The notes under the pieces are model-generated. The model worked only from the letters and a program-made list of their open reading frames with translations. It was not told the DNA's origin and made no database searches. Shown piece after piece: positions 41,339 to 49,378 of a stretch of DNA of 64,000 nt (position 1 is its first letter; each line of letters opens with the position of its first letter). The DNA comes from Chloroflexi bacterium UBA6077 (GTDB lineage Bacteria; Chloroflexota; UBA6077). Both the position numbers and the translations under genes were made by a program. The stretch is from contig DIXP01000038.1 of the NCBI GenBank assembly GCA_002436065.1, positions 69,343 to 133,342 of the forward strand, written 5' to 3'.

Positions 41339-42232
41339 CTACTCGTGCCAGGCAATCAGGCTGTCGAGCCGGCTTACCTGCTTCGGGTACTGCGTGCTCG
41401 GCAGAGCCACCAGGATCCTTCGCTTGGCCGTTCTGCTGCCCAATCTGAACAGGTAGCGATGGTTCCCAGGATGGCGGAGCCGCCTAACGCCGACCGAGGA
41501 GAGTGCGTGGGAGAGCCACTCGCGCGGGTTTGCGCCGTTTCGCGAGAGTGCGCCGAACCTCTGCAGCAGCTCCTCCACGTAGGCATGTCCCGAGTCGAGG
41601 GCGCGGAGCTTGGCGAGCGCCCGCTCATTGAGCACTCGTCCGTCGGGAAGCACGAGGAGGGTGCGGGGTGTGCCCCGGCCGGCGTAAATGGCGTTAGCAG
41701 CCTGGTAGATCAGGCCGATGTGGCCCGGGAAGACCAGCCGACCGGTGGCGTCGCGCCTGGCGACCGGATCCGAGAAGCTAATCAAGCCGCGCACACCCAT
41801 CCTGGCGGCTAGGCGGAAGGTCTGGGCTAGAAACCAGCTCTCGCCATTCGCCGGCACCGCGTCGGCGAGCACGAACCGGCCGAGCTCGAGCGACTCGGAG
41901 AAGAGCACCAGGTCGGGGAAGGGGACCGTGAGCACCTCTCGCCGGACGGGGACGCTCAGAACGGCGACGCCGACGAGGGTGCCCCCTCGATCCCTGAGAC
42001 CGTATCGGAATCGACTGGCGACGTAGCTGCCGGCATAGTGGTGGCATTCCACATATGCCTTTGCCAGCCGGTCGTCGATCGGCGCGACCTGGTACTAGGC
42101 TGCGTCAAACCCTCCTTCGGAACGGTGCCGCCACCTGGACCGACCGTCCTGCCAGCGCTGGCACCAGTCGCTCGGCGGTGACACCTCAGGAAGCGCGAGG
42201 TCAAGAGAAAGCTGTCGTGCCACGTACGGCAT
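41339..42232 (-). pseudogene. Mom-like DNA-modification acyltransferase with in-frame TAG
   Basis: The frame from 42052 to 41339 encodes the core of a Mom-family protein, a GNAT-fold enzyme that in phage Mu modifies adenine: LVGVAVLSVPV, LADAVPANGESWFLAQTFRL, ISFSDP and GHIGLIYQAANAIYAG. The same frame extends upstream to ATG 42232 and contains the family's usual N-terminal part (DWCQRWQDGRSRWRHRSEGG, then YQVAPIDDRLAKAYV), but a TAG at 42095-42097 interrupts it. The N-terminal piece also has RQLSLDL, a clamp-binding hexapeptide (QLxLxL). The TAG may be a mutation, a sequence error or read-through. Translation restarting at GTG 42052 would give a 237-residue core. Confidence 0.72.
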
Positions 42233-42259
42233 CGCTGGTTTGGCCTGAGCATCGTTCCA

Positions 42260-42358
42260 TCAGGCGGCCTCCTGTGGTGCGAAGAGGTCAAGTTGGAGAG
42301 CGGCCAGGCGGCTCTGCATCTCGATCCGGGCGTCCAGGTCCTCCAGATCGGTCGGCAC
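42260..42358 (-). CDS. Micro-ORF ending in a clamp-binding peptide
   Basis: A short open frame, read here from GTG 42358, encodes VPTDLEDLDARIEMQSRLAA and then LQLDLFAPQEAA before TGA 42260-42262. QLDLF is an exact sliding-clamp pentapeptide. The frame is also open for about ten codons upstream of the GTG (DYAGLWTFPGPPR), where a different frame begins with ATG (MSDNAQ), so a single-base shift may have split a protein of roughly 50 residues. Its coding status is uncertain, but the composition is clearly protein-like. Confidence 0.45.
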   Translation of the reverse strand: MPTDLEDLDARIEMQSRLAALQLDLFAPQEAA

Positions 42359-42416
42359 CCGGGGCGGCCCGGGAAAGGTCCACAGCCCGGCGTAGTCTGT
42401 GCGTTATCCGACATGT

Positions 42417-42635
42417 TCACCGCCGTGGGGCGATGCGCGCTGCGGTGCGCTGAGCCGGATGCAGGCCGTACCGCCGCTCGCTGGCAGCGATCAGGTCGGC
42501 GACGGGCGCCAGGTCCTGCCGCGCGACGTACTGCTCGATGGCTTCGGCGACGACTGCGGTCATGCGTTGGCCACGCAGTCGAGCCAGGTGGTGGAGCGTG
42601 GGGATGAAGTGTTCCGGGATCTTCGGGCTGTACAT
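42417..42635 (-). CDS. Small ribbon-helix-helix-like protein
   Basis: The 72-residue protein starts at ATG 42635 after GGAGGATC. It has a short strand followed by helices (MYSPKIPEHFIPTLHHLARL, MTAVVAEAIEQYVARQDLAP), resembling RHH antitoxins and plasmid copy-number proteins. No toxin gene is adjacent, so it may be a stand-alone regulator. Confidence 0.6.
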   Translation of the reverse strand: MYSPKIPEHFIPTLHHLARLRGQRMTAVVAEAIEQYVARQDLAPVADLIAASERRYGLHPAQRTAARIAPRR

Positions 42636-42837
42636 GCGGATCCTCCGTGGTGCTCGCGAACAAGCTCGATCAGCCGGCCCCTGGCCTGTCGGCGCAGCGA
42701 CGGGCAGCGCACGGACAGGTGGGCCGGCTGCTGCGTCGCTCCCCCTCGCGGTGGAGCCGGGACGCGGGGCCGGAGCGGGCCCCCCCGGTGTCGCCGACGC
42801 GGGCAACGCGCCGGCGACTCGCCGCAGTGGCTGCTCG

Positions 42838-43554
42838 CTAGGGGCAGCTCCAGCGCGCGGTGGTGGTCAGCACCAGCCGGCTGCGGCGGCGGGTCGCCGC
42901 CAGGTCGATCACGCGCTGGTTGGCCGAGCCAGTCCAGGGGCCGGCCCCGTCGGCGAGCGCTGCGATGAACGGGCCGTCGATCAGCACGTCGATCTCTTCG
43001 AGCACCGCTCCTATGGCCGGCCGCCGGAGAGCCACGCGGCGCAGTCGCTCGTAGGTGTAGCCGGAGTAAACCAGGATGTGCGCACATCCTCGCTCACGAA
43101 GCGCCGTCACGAGCGCGAGCAGACCCTCGGGCTGAGCGAACGGCTCGCCACCGTGGATGCTCACCCCATCCCGTTCGTAGGCCGGATCGAGCAGGGCCTC
43201 CGCAAGGCGGCCCACGGGAACCATCGCGCCTCCTCGCGGATCCCAGCTATCGGGTGTGAGGCAGCCGGAGCAACGAAGAGGACAGCCCTGGAGTTTCGCA
43301 CTGCTGCGACGCCCCGGCCCCTCGATGAGGCTGTTGTGGTAGTAGCCCGAGACACGAACGCAGACGCTGGCGGAGGTCTCTTCAGCCGGTGCCAGGGGTG
43401 GGGTTAGCATCGCCAGGGGCGCGGCGCACTCAACACCGCGCATGGGACCCGATAGCTCCGCGAGCTGTTCCAGAGCCCCCACAGGAGCGCGAGCAGGCGC
43501 TTCCGCGAGCATCTGACCGGTCAGGCGATCGAGGATGATACTCAGCTCGGGCAT
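42838..43554 (-). CDS. Radical SAM protein (NrdG-like activase fold)
   Basis: The 238-residue protein has a radical SAM core with CPLRCSGC (CxxxCxxC, about residues 91-98), a GGEPF loop (SIHGGEPFAQP) and late strands typical of the short anaerobic-RNR-activase-like group. The first 65 residues are a Pro/Ala-rich extension. Next to it are DUF2997, DUF1257 and a Ycf46-type ATPase, a set that recurs together in cyanobacteria, plastids and some plasmids; their joint role is not known. It should cleave S-adenosylmethionine, probably to modify a protein or nucleotide in that pathway. Confidence 0.8.
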   Translation of the reverse strand: MPELSIILDRLTGQMLAEAPARAPVGALEQLAELSGPMRGVECAAPLAMLTPPLAPAEETSASVCVRVSGYYHNSLIEGPGRRSSAKLQGCPLRCSGCLTPDSWDPRGGAMVPVGRLAEALLDPAYERDGVSIHGGEPFAQPEGLLALVTALRERGCAHILVYSGYTYERLRRVALRRPAIGAVLEEIDVLIDGPFIAALADGAGPWTGSANQRVIDLAATRRRSRLVLTTTARWSCP

Positions 43555-43621
43555 TGGTCACACCGGCCTCGAGGGTGTCCCGTTGCCGAGAGTCGTAACA
43601 TCAAGGATCCGGGCAAACCAG

Positions 43622-43822
43622 TCACGGCCCGATCTTCGGACGGACCTGGGAGTGCACCTGGGTCCGCTGGTAGTACTCGGCGGTGGTCCGCTCCTGGCCA
43701 GGTTCGCCAAGCAGTTGCTTGGCGAGCTTCGCGACGTCGTCGCAGGTCGGGCCGACGACCCCTTTCACGTGCAGGGTAAGCTCGCCGGTCGCGGGGTCCA
43801 GGGTGAATTCGACTTCGGGCAC
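43622..43822 (-). CDS. DUF2997 small protein
   Basis: The 66-residue protein matches the DUF2997 type: a short beta-rich N-terminus (VEFTLDPATGELTLHVKGVV), then a conserved Cys-Asp (GPTCDDVAKLAKQLLGE) and a polar tail. Its function is unknown. It lies between a DUF1257 protein and a radical SAM protein, its usual neighbours, which supports the call. Confidence 0.75.
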   Translation of the reverse strand: MPEVEFTLDPATGELTLHVKGVVGPTCDDVAKLAKQLLGEPGQERTTAEYYQRTQVHSQVRPKIGP

Positions 43823-43838
43823 GATCTATCTCCCTGAT

Positions 43839-44234
43839 CTAGTAGCGGATCTTGATCTTGACGAGATTGCCCTCGACCACGCGCCTGGCCGTTCCGTGGA
43901 CCCGCCGCCTCACCTCCTCCACCACCCGCTCGTTGTAAGCAGTGCGCAGCCTGGGGAGAAGTTGGCCTCCTTGCAGCACTCGCTGGTCGTACTCCGAGAC
44001 GATGGGGACGTATCCCCCCATAACGCGGGCGAAGCCCAGGTCGTTGGAGGCAGAGCCGAGGTGGTGCCTGCGGACGACTATCTCGGCGGTCTCGGACCTG
44101 CGGTCGCCTCGGTAACCGAAGAGCGAGAGAGCCTCGCCTTCTTCCACCTGAGAGTAGCCCAGGTCGGCGAGGGCGGCCAGCAGCAACCCTCGATCCTTGA
44201 AGATCACGTCGGGGAACGACAGATATTTGCTCAC
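43839..44234 (-). CDS. DUF1257 (Ycf35-like) protein
   Basis: The 131-residue protein matches the DUF1257/Ycf35 family, with a start (SKYLSFPDVIFKDRGLLLAA), a middle stretch (HHLGSASNDLGFARVMGGYV) and a basic tail ending KIKIRY. Ycf35 is known from plastids and cyanobacteria without an assigned function. Its gene starts at ATG 44234 just downstream of a hairpin (44272-44306). It is followed closely by DUF2997 and, further on, by the radical SAM gene, as expected. Confidence 0.8.
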   Translation of the reverse strand: MSKYLSFPDVIFKDRGLLLAALADLGYSQVEEGEALSLFGYRGDRRSETAEIVVRRHHLGSASNDLGFARVMGGYVPIVSEYDQRVLQGGQLLPRLRTAYNERVVEEVRRRVHGTARRVVEGNLVKIKIRY

Positions 44235-44271
44235 CGGCTTGCTCCTGGTTAAGAAGTACGCGGGATACAGC

Positions 44272-44306
44272 GAAGCCCGCCGTCCTCAATTCGGACAGCG
44301 GGCTTC
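44272..44306 (-). terminator. Hairpin between the PIN pair and the DUF1257 gene
   Basis: GAAGCCCGC (44272-44280) pairs exactly with GCGGGCTTC (44298-44306); the inner GTCC/GGAC pairs too. No run of T follows on the minus strand, so it could be a factor-dependent terminator, an attenuator or an RNA-stabilising end rather than a classic terminator. Confidence 0.5.
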
Positions 44307-44447
44307 CGGAACCGACCATTATGAGCAGGACGACAGGATAAGGTGTGGCTTCGGGATCTCCCGCATCAAGGCTACAATGGAGACGGGGGTTGCGCAGGGT
44401 CGCCCGGCCTGGCGGTTGGTGTCCTTGTGGCCACGGTTCGCCGATTT

Positions 44448-44897
44448 TCAGCCCGGTTCGTACCCCTCGTTCAGTAGGGCAAGAAACCGTCGTACACTGA
44501 CAACCGCGATCCCGACGGCAGCAAGGGCACTGACAACCTCCGATGCACCCTTCAGGTCCTCATCCCGGGTAACCAGCAGGTCGGCGCGTCCTCGTAGTGC
44601 CGTCTCGATCACCATATCGTCGTCCGGATCCCGACACAGTCGGATCTCGCCCAGGATCGGCACGATCTCGGCCCGACGCCGCAGCAGAGCGACCAGTTGG
44701 TCGACGTCGTCCGGGGTGATCCCGTACTTGCGGGCGATACGGGGCCGGGAGAGAACCTCGGCTAGCTCTGCAAGTAGCGGCTCGCTGGTAAGGAGAGTGA
44801 AGCTGCTCGCTGCTAGGGCAGCCAGAACCGCGGCCGGAGGACCTGCTCGGTTCAGCAGGGCCGAGACCCAGACGTTGGTATCAACGACGACGCGCAC
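44448..44897 (-). CDS. PIN-domain toxin
   Basis: The 149-residue protein is an intact PIN ribonuclease: first acidic residue in RVVVDTNVWVSALL, middle Glu in LLAELAEVLSRP, and late acidic cluster DPDDDMVIETAL with LLVTRDEDL. It belongs to the group that starts VVDTNV. The start overlaps the end of the RHH antitoxin by 17 bases, which couples translation. It should cleave RNA when freed from its antitoxin, stabilising the element in the host. Confidence 0.85.
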   Translation of the reverse strand: MRVVVDTNVWVSALLNRAGPPAAVLAALAASSFTLLTSEPLLAELAEVLSRPRIARKYGITPDDVDQLVALLRRRAEIVPILGEIRLCRDPDDDMVIETALRGRADLLVTRDEDLKGASEVVSALAAVGIAVVSVRRFLALLNEGYEPG

Positions 44898-45171
44898 GGT
44901 GGAGCTGCCTGACCTCTTCTCGAGCCTCGGTGATATCGGCCTCGATCTCCTCTGGCATCACGTCCTCGGACACCCGGCTGCGAACCCGGTCCATGAGCTG
45001 ATCGAAGCGCTGGCGCCACTCGGTATCGTCGGCGAGTCTCCTGGCCAGGTAGTCGTCCACGGCCCGCCGCACCAGGTCCGCCACGCTCTGGCGCTCCTCG
45101 GCGGCCAGGTGCTTGAGGGCTCGAAGCTGGTCGTCGTCCAGGTAGATGTTGGTTCTCTGCACCGGCTTCAC
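44881..45171 (-). CDS. Ribbon-helix-helix antitoxin of the PIN pair
   Basis: The 96-residue protein has an RHH DNA-binding domain in the first 45 residues (RTNIYLDDDQLRALKHLAAE) and a charged helical tail that would wrap the toxin. ATG 45171 follows GGAAGGAGG. It is the first gene of the pair and probably represses the shared promoter in the 40-base spacer upstream. Confidence 0.85.
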   Translation of the reverse strand: MKPVQRTNIYLDDDQLRALKHLAAEERQSVADLVRRAVDDYLARRLADDTEWRQRFDQLMDRVRSRVSEDVMPEEIEADITEAREEVRQLHRARRR

Positions 45172-45211
45172 CTCCTTCCATCGATGGCATTATACACCAT
45201 GATGTATGCCC

Positions 45212-46810
45212 TCAGAACTCCATGCACCTCTCTCCCGAGGCCGGCCGCCCGCGAACGGCGTCCACCGCCAGATGCTCCTTGGCCCAGCGTCGCAGCTCCT
45301 CGATCTGCTCCCGCTTGACCTCGGAGGTCGGGCGGATCGAGCGGACCCGCCGGAGCACGTCCGCCGTCGCCAGGTCGCGGGCTCCGTCCATGAAGGCGTC
45401 CAGCAGCCCGGCCTTGACGGCTGCCTCGATCTCCGCGCCGGAGAACCCCTCCGCCGCCTGGGCCAGCTCCTCCAGGTCGAAGCCCCGCGGATCCCGGCCC
45501 CGCTTGGCCAGGTGGACCCGGAAGATGTCCGCCCGATCCTCCGGCGTGGGCAGGTCGACGAAGACGACCTGGCTGAACCGGCCCTGGCGGAGCTGCTCGG
45601 GAGCGAGCTGGCGAACGTCGTTGGCCGTGCCGACGACGAACACCTCCTGCTGCTCCTGCATCCAATTCAAGAGGTGCGCGATGGTCCGCGCCGTCTCGCC
45701 GCCGTCGGTTCGGGACGAGGACTGGAGCCCGCCGACGGCCTTCTCGAACTCCGATATGCCGAGGATCCCCTTCAGCGTCGTCGCGATGGCCAGGGCTCTA
45801 TTGACGCTCATGGCCGCCGAGCCGATCACGCCGCCGCCCTCGCCCATTACGGAGCCAAAATCGAGATCCAACAGGGGCCTCCCCAGGATGGAAGAGGCGA
45901 TCTTCTTCGTCAGGTCCTTGCCGGTGCCGGGCAGGCCGACCAGCAGGATGCCCTTCATCGGCTCGACGCCGTAGGCCCTGGCCGCCGGCGTGAAGGTGAC
46001 CGCCGCCTCCTGAAGCAGCTTCCTCAAGTTCGCATATCCGCCCAGATGGTCGGCCGGTTCGGGGTGGCTATAGGCGAGGGCACCGCTCTGGCGGATGACG
46101 CTGCGCTTCTCGTCCAGGATCAGCGGGATCGCCTCGGGACCGATACCCCGGTGGGCGATGGCTGCCTTGGCCAGGGCGTTCTCGATCTCACTCTCGGTGA
46201 GACCCAGCAGGGCCTGGACCAGCTGCTCGCTTGTGCGCTCGTCCACGGTGAGCCGCACCTCCGGGTTGTCGGCCAGGCGGCTCAGCTCCATCTCCAGGAG
46301 CCTCGCCACCTCCCGCTCTTCGGGCAGCGGCAGATCGATGAGCTTGACCTCCTTCTCCAGGGCCGGGATCTCGGGGAAGCTCGGCCCGATCAGGAGCACG
46401 GTGACCGGCCGGGTCTTGATGGCCCAGGCGAGCTCGCGCAGCCGCCGGACGAGCTGAGGCTCCTCCTGGCCGTAGGGAGCCAGGTAAGGGCCGTAGTCGC
46501 AGAGGACATAGAGTCCGCGCTCGGCCTGGGCGATGTGGTCCAGCACCGAGATCGGATCGTCGGTGTCGGGGATCGCCTTCTCGCTGGCGCCGAGACCGGG
46601 GCCGCCGACCTGGCGCAGGCCCTGAACGCGGCTCCAGATGAAGAGTCCCTTCGCCTTGTGGCGCTCGAGCCTGGCGACCGCGGCCATGAGGCGCCGGAAA
46701 CGCACCTCCTCGAAGGTGCCGACGGCGATCAGCGGATAGCGGGCGCGGATCAGAATGTCCAGCTCGCAGACGAGGGCGTCCAGGCCGGGCGTCTCCAGTG
46801 GGTAGAGCAT
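45212..46810 (-). CDS. Ycf46-type AAA ATPase with altered Walker motifs
   Basis: The 532-residue protein has the Ycf46 layout: an N-terminal non-catalytic domain (about 1-260, starting LDALVCELDILIRARYPLIA) and a C-terminal AAA module (about 265-500). Walker A reads GLPGTGKDL where active AAA proteins have GTGK(S/T); Walker B reads ILGISEFEKA where Ycf46 relatives usually have a Trp-Ile-Asp-Glu core. Both changes hit Mg-ATP ligands. Sensor 1 (VVGTANDVRQL) and the arginine-finger region (RQGRFSQVVF) are recognisable but altered. It may bind without hydrolysing. ATG 46810 follows AGGAGGT. Genomic neighbours include the DUF1257/DUF2997/radical SAM set. Confidence 0.82.
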   Translation of the reverse strand: MLYPLETPGLDALVCELDILIRARYPLIAVGTFEEVRFRRLMAAVARLERHKAKGLFIWSRVQGLRQVGGPGLGASEKAIPDTDDPISVLDHIAQAERGLYVLCDYGPYLAPYGQEEPQLVRRLRELAWAIKTRPVTVLLIGPSFPEIPALEKEVKLIDLPLPEEREVARLLEMELSRLADNPEVRLTVDERTSEQLVQALLGLTESEIENALAKAAIAHRGIGPEAIPLILDEKRSVIRQSGALAYSHPEPADHLGGYANLRKLLQEAAVTFTPAARAYGVEPMKGILLVGLPGTGKDLTKKIASSILGRPLLDLDFGSVMGEGGGVIGSAAMSVNRALAIATTLKGILGISEFEKAVGGLQSSSRTDGGETARTIAHLLNWMQEQQEVFVVGTANDVRQLAPEQLRQGRFSQVVFVDLPTPEDRADIFRVHLAKRGRDPRGFDLEELAQAAEGFSGAEIEAAVKAGLLDAFMDGARDLATADVLRRVRSIRPTSEVKREQIEELRRWAKEHLAVDAVRGRPASGERCMEF

Positions 46811-46906
46811 GGGATACCTCCTCCTATTGGGCGTGGCAGTGACGTGAGGATGCGGGGTGAAGGGGGTCGGGACTCTCGCTCCGGCCCCCGAGATCCGAGT
46901 TCGATG

Positions 46907-48196
46907 CTACAGTTCGAGGGCACTCATTCGGTGCGGCTCGGACAGCGACCGGGCGTCGGCGTAGCACAGCTCGATGATGTCGCCGAGCACCTGGTCGATG
47001 GGGCCGGGGTTCGCCTTCTTGGCGCCGCCAGGTCGGCTGGCCAGGGATTCCAGCTCGCCGACGAGCGACTCCATCTGCTTGTCCGACTGCCAGTTCATCA
47101 GCCGGAACCACCTGGCGAGCTCTCGCGCGCGTTTGGCCGAGGCGCCGGGCAGGTACTGGTGCTTGGCCAGCGACTCTCGGATGGCCGAGGCAGCCTCGTA
47201 GATGGCCGCGTGAAGCTGCTTGGCCCCCTCCTCCAGCGGGCTCATCGCCTCCTGCAATCGCTCCCTCGCCGCCTCCAGCTTCATCCGGCGAAGCCGATCC
47301 TTCACCTCGGCCTCGCGCTGGCGTTCCTCCTCCTCGGCCGCCAGGCGCCGGCGCACGCGCTCCTCCTCGACCCACAGTTCCTCCTGCACCAGACGGATCC
47401 GGTTCTCCTGGCGTCGCCTTTCGAGCTGCAGGACCCCCTCGGCCTCTTCCATCCTCTGACGCTCCTCCAGCGCCCTGCGTTGCTCCGCCACCATCTCGCT
47501 GCCCAGCAGGATCACTCCCACCCGGTAGCGCAGCACGAGCCTGTCGCGCAGGCTCTCGGCCGAGGGCATCGCACCGAGAACGCCATGCACCACCGCCTCC
47601 TGGAAGCCCTCGGGAATGGCGTGGCCTGTGGCCTCGAGTCTTCGCGCCGAGTCGGCGGCAAGCTGGAGGAGGGTCTCCACCACCTCCTCCCGCACGGCCT
47701 CGTACTGCTCCAGCACCTCCGCCTTCGCGGCTTCCAGAGCGGACGTGGCAGCGTTGAACTCCCTCTCGAAGGTCTCGAAGGCGCTCCAGGGCACCCAGCG
47801 GTAAGCCGGGGTCTCGAAGAGCGTCTCGGTCAGCGTGAAGTGGTAGGAGTACTTGTGCAGGGCAGAGTGAGCCCGATGGGCCTGCCGGAGGAGCGGCAGC
47901 CGGTAGCGATCCGGCAGCAATCCGCAGCTGGGCGGCCGGAAGGCCACGCTGGCGCCCCGGGGCAGCGTGATCCCCAGGGCCTGCCAGTCGAGGCGCCGGT
48001 CGAGGAGCCCGAAGCCCCGGGCGTCGACGTTTATGAAGGCCCCTTCCTGTTCGAGGGCGGAAAGGTCGAAGGGGAGACGCTCGACCTCGGTCGCCTGAAG
48101 GCCGGTGCGAGCAGCCGCCAGTCCAGCGCGACCCTCAACTCCCCCGGGCGTCGGCTCCAGCGTGCGGTTCTGCGAATCAGCCATCACTTCAAGCAT
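46907..48196 (-). CDS. Long coiled-coil element protein
   Basis: The 429-residue protein starts at ATG 48196 after AAGGAG. Its first 190 residues are globular (RLDWQALGITLPRGASVAF, LHKYSYHFTLTETLFETPAY); residues about 240-330 form a strong charged coiled coil (VEEERVRRRLAAEEEERQRE). It resembles DUF3150-type plasmid proteins in shape, not clearly in sequence. No enzymatic motif. It lies between RadC and the Ycf46 gene in a leftward series and may be structural or a partner of the AAA protein. Confidence 0.65.
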   Translation of the reverse strand: MLEVMADSQNRTLEPTPGGVEGRAGLAAARTGLQATEVERLPFDLSALEQEGAFINVDARGFGLLDRRLDWQALGITLPRGASVAFRPPSCGLLPDRYRLPLLRQAHRAHSALHKYSYHFTLTETLFETPAYRWVPWSAFETFEREFNAATSALEAAKAEVLEQYEAVREEVVETLLQLAADSARRLEATGHAIPEGFQEAVVHGVLGAMPSAESLRDRLVLRYRVGVILLGSEMVAEQRRALEERQRMEEAEGVLQLERRRQENRIRLVQEELWVEEERVRRRLAAEEEERQREAEVKDRLRRMKLEAARERLQEAMSPLEEGAKQLHAAIYEAASAIRESLAKHQYLPGASAKRARELARWFRLMNWQSDKQMESLVGELESLASRPGGAKKANPGPIDQVLGDIIELCYADARSLSEPHRMSALEL

Positions 48197-48290
48197 CGAC
48201 TCAACTCCTTCAGATCCATAACCAGAAACTTGGTGGCGGTGCTCGGTGGACGAACCCTCCTTGACGCTTCACAGGTAGTTCCCACCGTCG

Positions 48291-48824
48291 CTACCTCGGC
48301 GGCGTGTAGAGGCCCTGCTCCCACAGGCTGGCGAAGTTCGGGCGGCCGATTACGAGGTGGTCCAGAACCTCGATGCCGAGGAGCAGGCCGACCTTAGCCG
48401 CCTCATCAGTAAGGCGAACGTCATCTGAAGAGGGCGTGGGATCTCCGGAGGGATGGTTGTGGACCAGGATCAGGGCCGCAGCCCCCAGCCTCACCGCCTC
48501 CCGGAAGCAATCGGCGATCCGGACCACGGTCGCGTTCAGCCCGCCCTGGTAGACCAGGTTCACGGCCAGGATGTGGTTCTTGGTGTCCAGCACCACCACC
48601 CTGAGCTGCTCCTGGGCGAGGTCGGCCATCTCGGCGCCCAGATACTCCGCCAGGTCCGAGGGTTTGCGGATCGTTGCCCGGTCAGCCGGACCCTCCAGCC
48701 GGCCGACCTCGTAGCGGGAGACCATCTCCGCCAGGAGCCGCAGGTTCTCCCTGACCAGGTGCAGGATCGCCGCGGCGTCAGGAGGAAGCAGGCTGATCTG
48801 GCGTTCATCGACCGGGCGCTTCAC
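48291..48824 (-). CDS. radC: RadC-family JAB-domain protein
   Basis: The 177-residue protein is the C-terminal JAB domain of RadC with VHNHPSGDPTPSSDD (H-x-H-x7-S-x2-D) at about residues 121-135. It lacks the N-terminal helix-hairpin-helix part of chromosomal RadC, as plasmid versions often do. Its N-terminus contains RQISLLPPD, a weak match to clamp-binding peptides. The function of RadC is unsettled; in mobile elements it accompanies replication and single-strand annealing genes, as here. It overlaps the upstream small gene by four bases. Confidence 0.88.
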   Translation of the reverse strand: MKRPVDERQISLLPPDAAAILHLVRENLRLLAEMVSRYEVGRLEGPADRATIRKPSDLAEYLGAEMADLAQEQLRVVVLDTKNHILAVNLVYQGGLNATVVRIADCFREAVRLGAAALILVHNHPSGDPTPSSDDVRLTDEAAKVGLLLGIEVLDHLVIGRPNFASLWEQGLYTPPR

Positions 48825-49105
48825 GCTGCCTCACTGCTTCTGGTAGTCGTTACATTCCAGACCACGGGATCGCGGTAGCGGTCGTGGAGCCGTTGGTCGA
48901 GCCGGGCTCGAAAGTGATGGGCTCTTTCGGCGCTGTTGGCGTCGTAGAGGTCGCTGACCTGGCGAGCCAGACGGTCGAACTCGCAGCGGTCGTAGAACTG
49001 TCCGACGTAGGCGGCGAAGGTCTCCGCAAGGAGGTGCGGAGGCTTGCTCCGGATGGCGAGCTGAAGCTGCTGGTTCGGGGAGAGAAGCTCGTACAGCCTG
49101 GGCAT
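48821..49105 (-). CDS. Hypothetical protein coupled to RadC
   Basis: The 94-residue protein starts at ATG 49105 after GGGAGGTCC and overlaps the radC start by four bases. It is all-helical and charged (YELLSPNQQLQLAIRSKPPH, DRLARQVSDLYDANSAERAH). No motif recognised. Confidence 0.6.
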   Translation of the reverse strand: MPRLYELLSPNQQLQLAIRSKPPHLLAETFAAYVGQFYDRCEFDRLARQVSDLYDANSAERAHHFRARLDQRLHDRYRDPVVWNVTTTRSSEAA

Positions 49106-49176
49106 GGTGGACCTCCCTGGGCCGACGAGCGGGATACGGACGCCCCCGCTCATCGGCCTGGGCTACTCTTGGTGGG

Positions 49177-49378
49177 CTACGCCGCCGGAGGCGGGTAGCC
49201 AGGCTCCGGTGCCGGCACCGTTCGGTACACGGTGAGGTGCCGGAGGAGGGGCGGAGTCGGACTGGCCACCACGACCAGCTCTCGAAGGGAGGAGCTATCC
49301 CCGCGGCCCACTCGCGGAAGGAGCAGCGAGCAAAGCAGGCGGCCGGAGGAGAGCCTCAGGCGCAGGGGCAGCGGGATG
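49177..49378 (-). CDS. Doubtful short frame after ssb
   Basis: A frame of about 66 codons after the ssb stop has a Leu-rich, partly strand-like composition (ELVVVASPTPPLLRHLTVYR) but no convincing start codon or ribosome site. It may be a real small gene coupled to ssb, or an accident of GC-rich sequence. Confidence 0.25.

Noticed and set aside
45206..48397. A very long plus-strand open frame (over 1,000 codons) opposite the Ycf46 and coiled-coil genes
   Set aside because: It is antisense to two genes with clear homology or ribosome sites and has low-complexity, shadow-type composition typical of GC-rich DNA.
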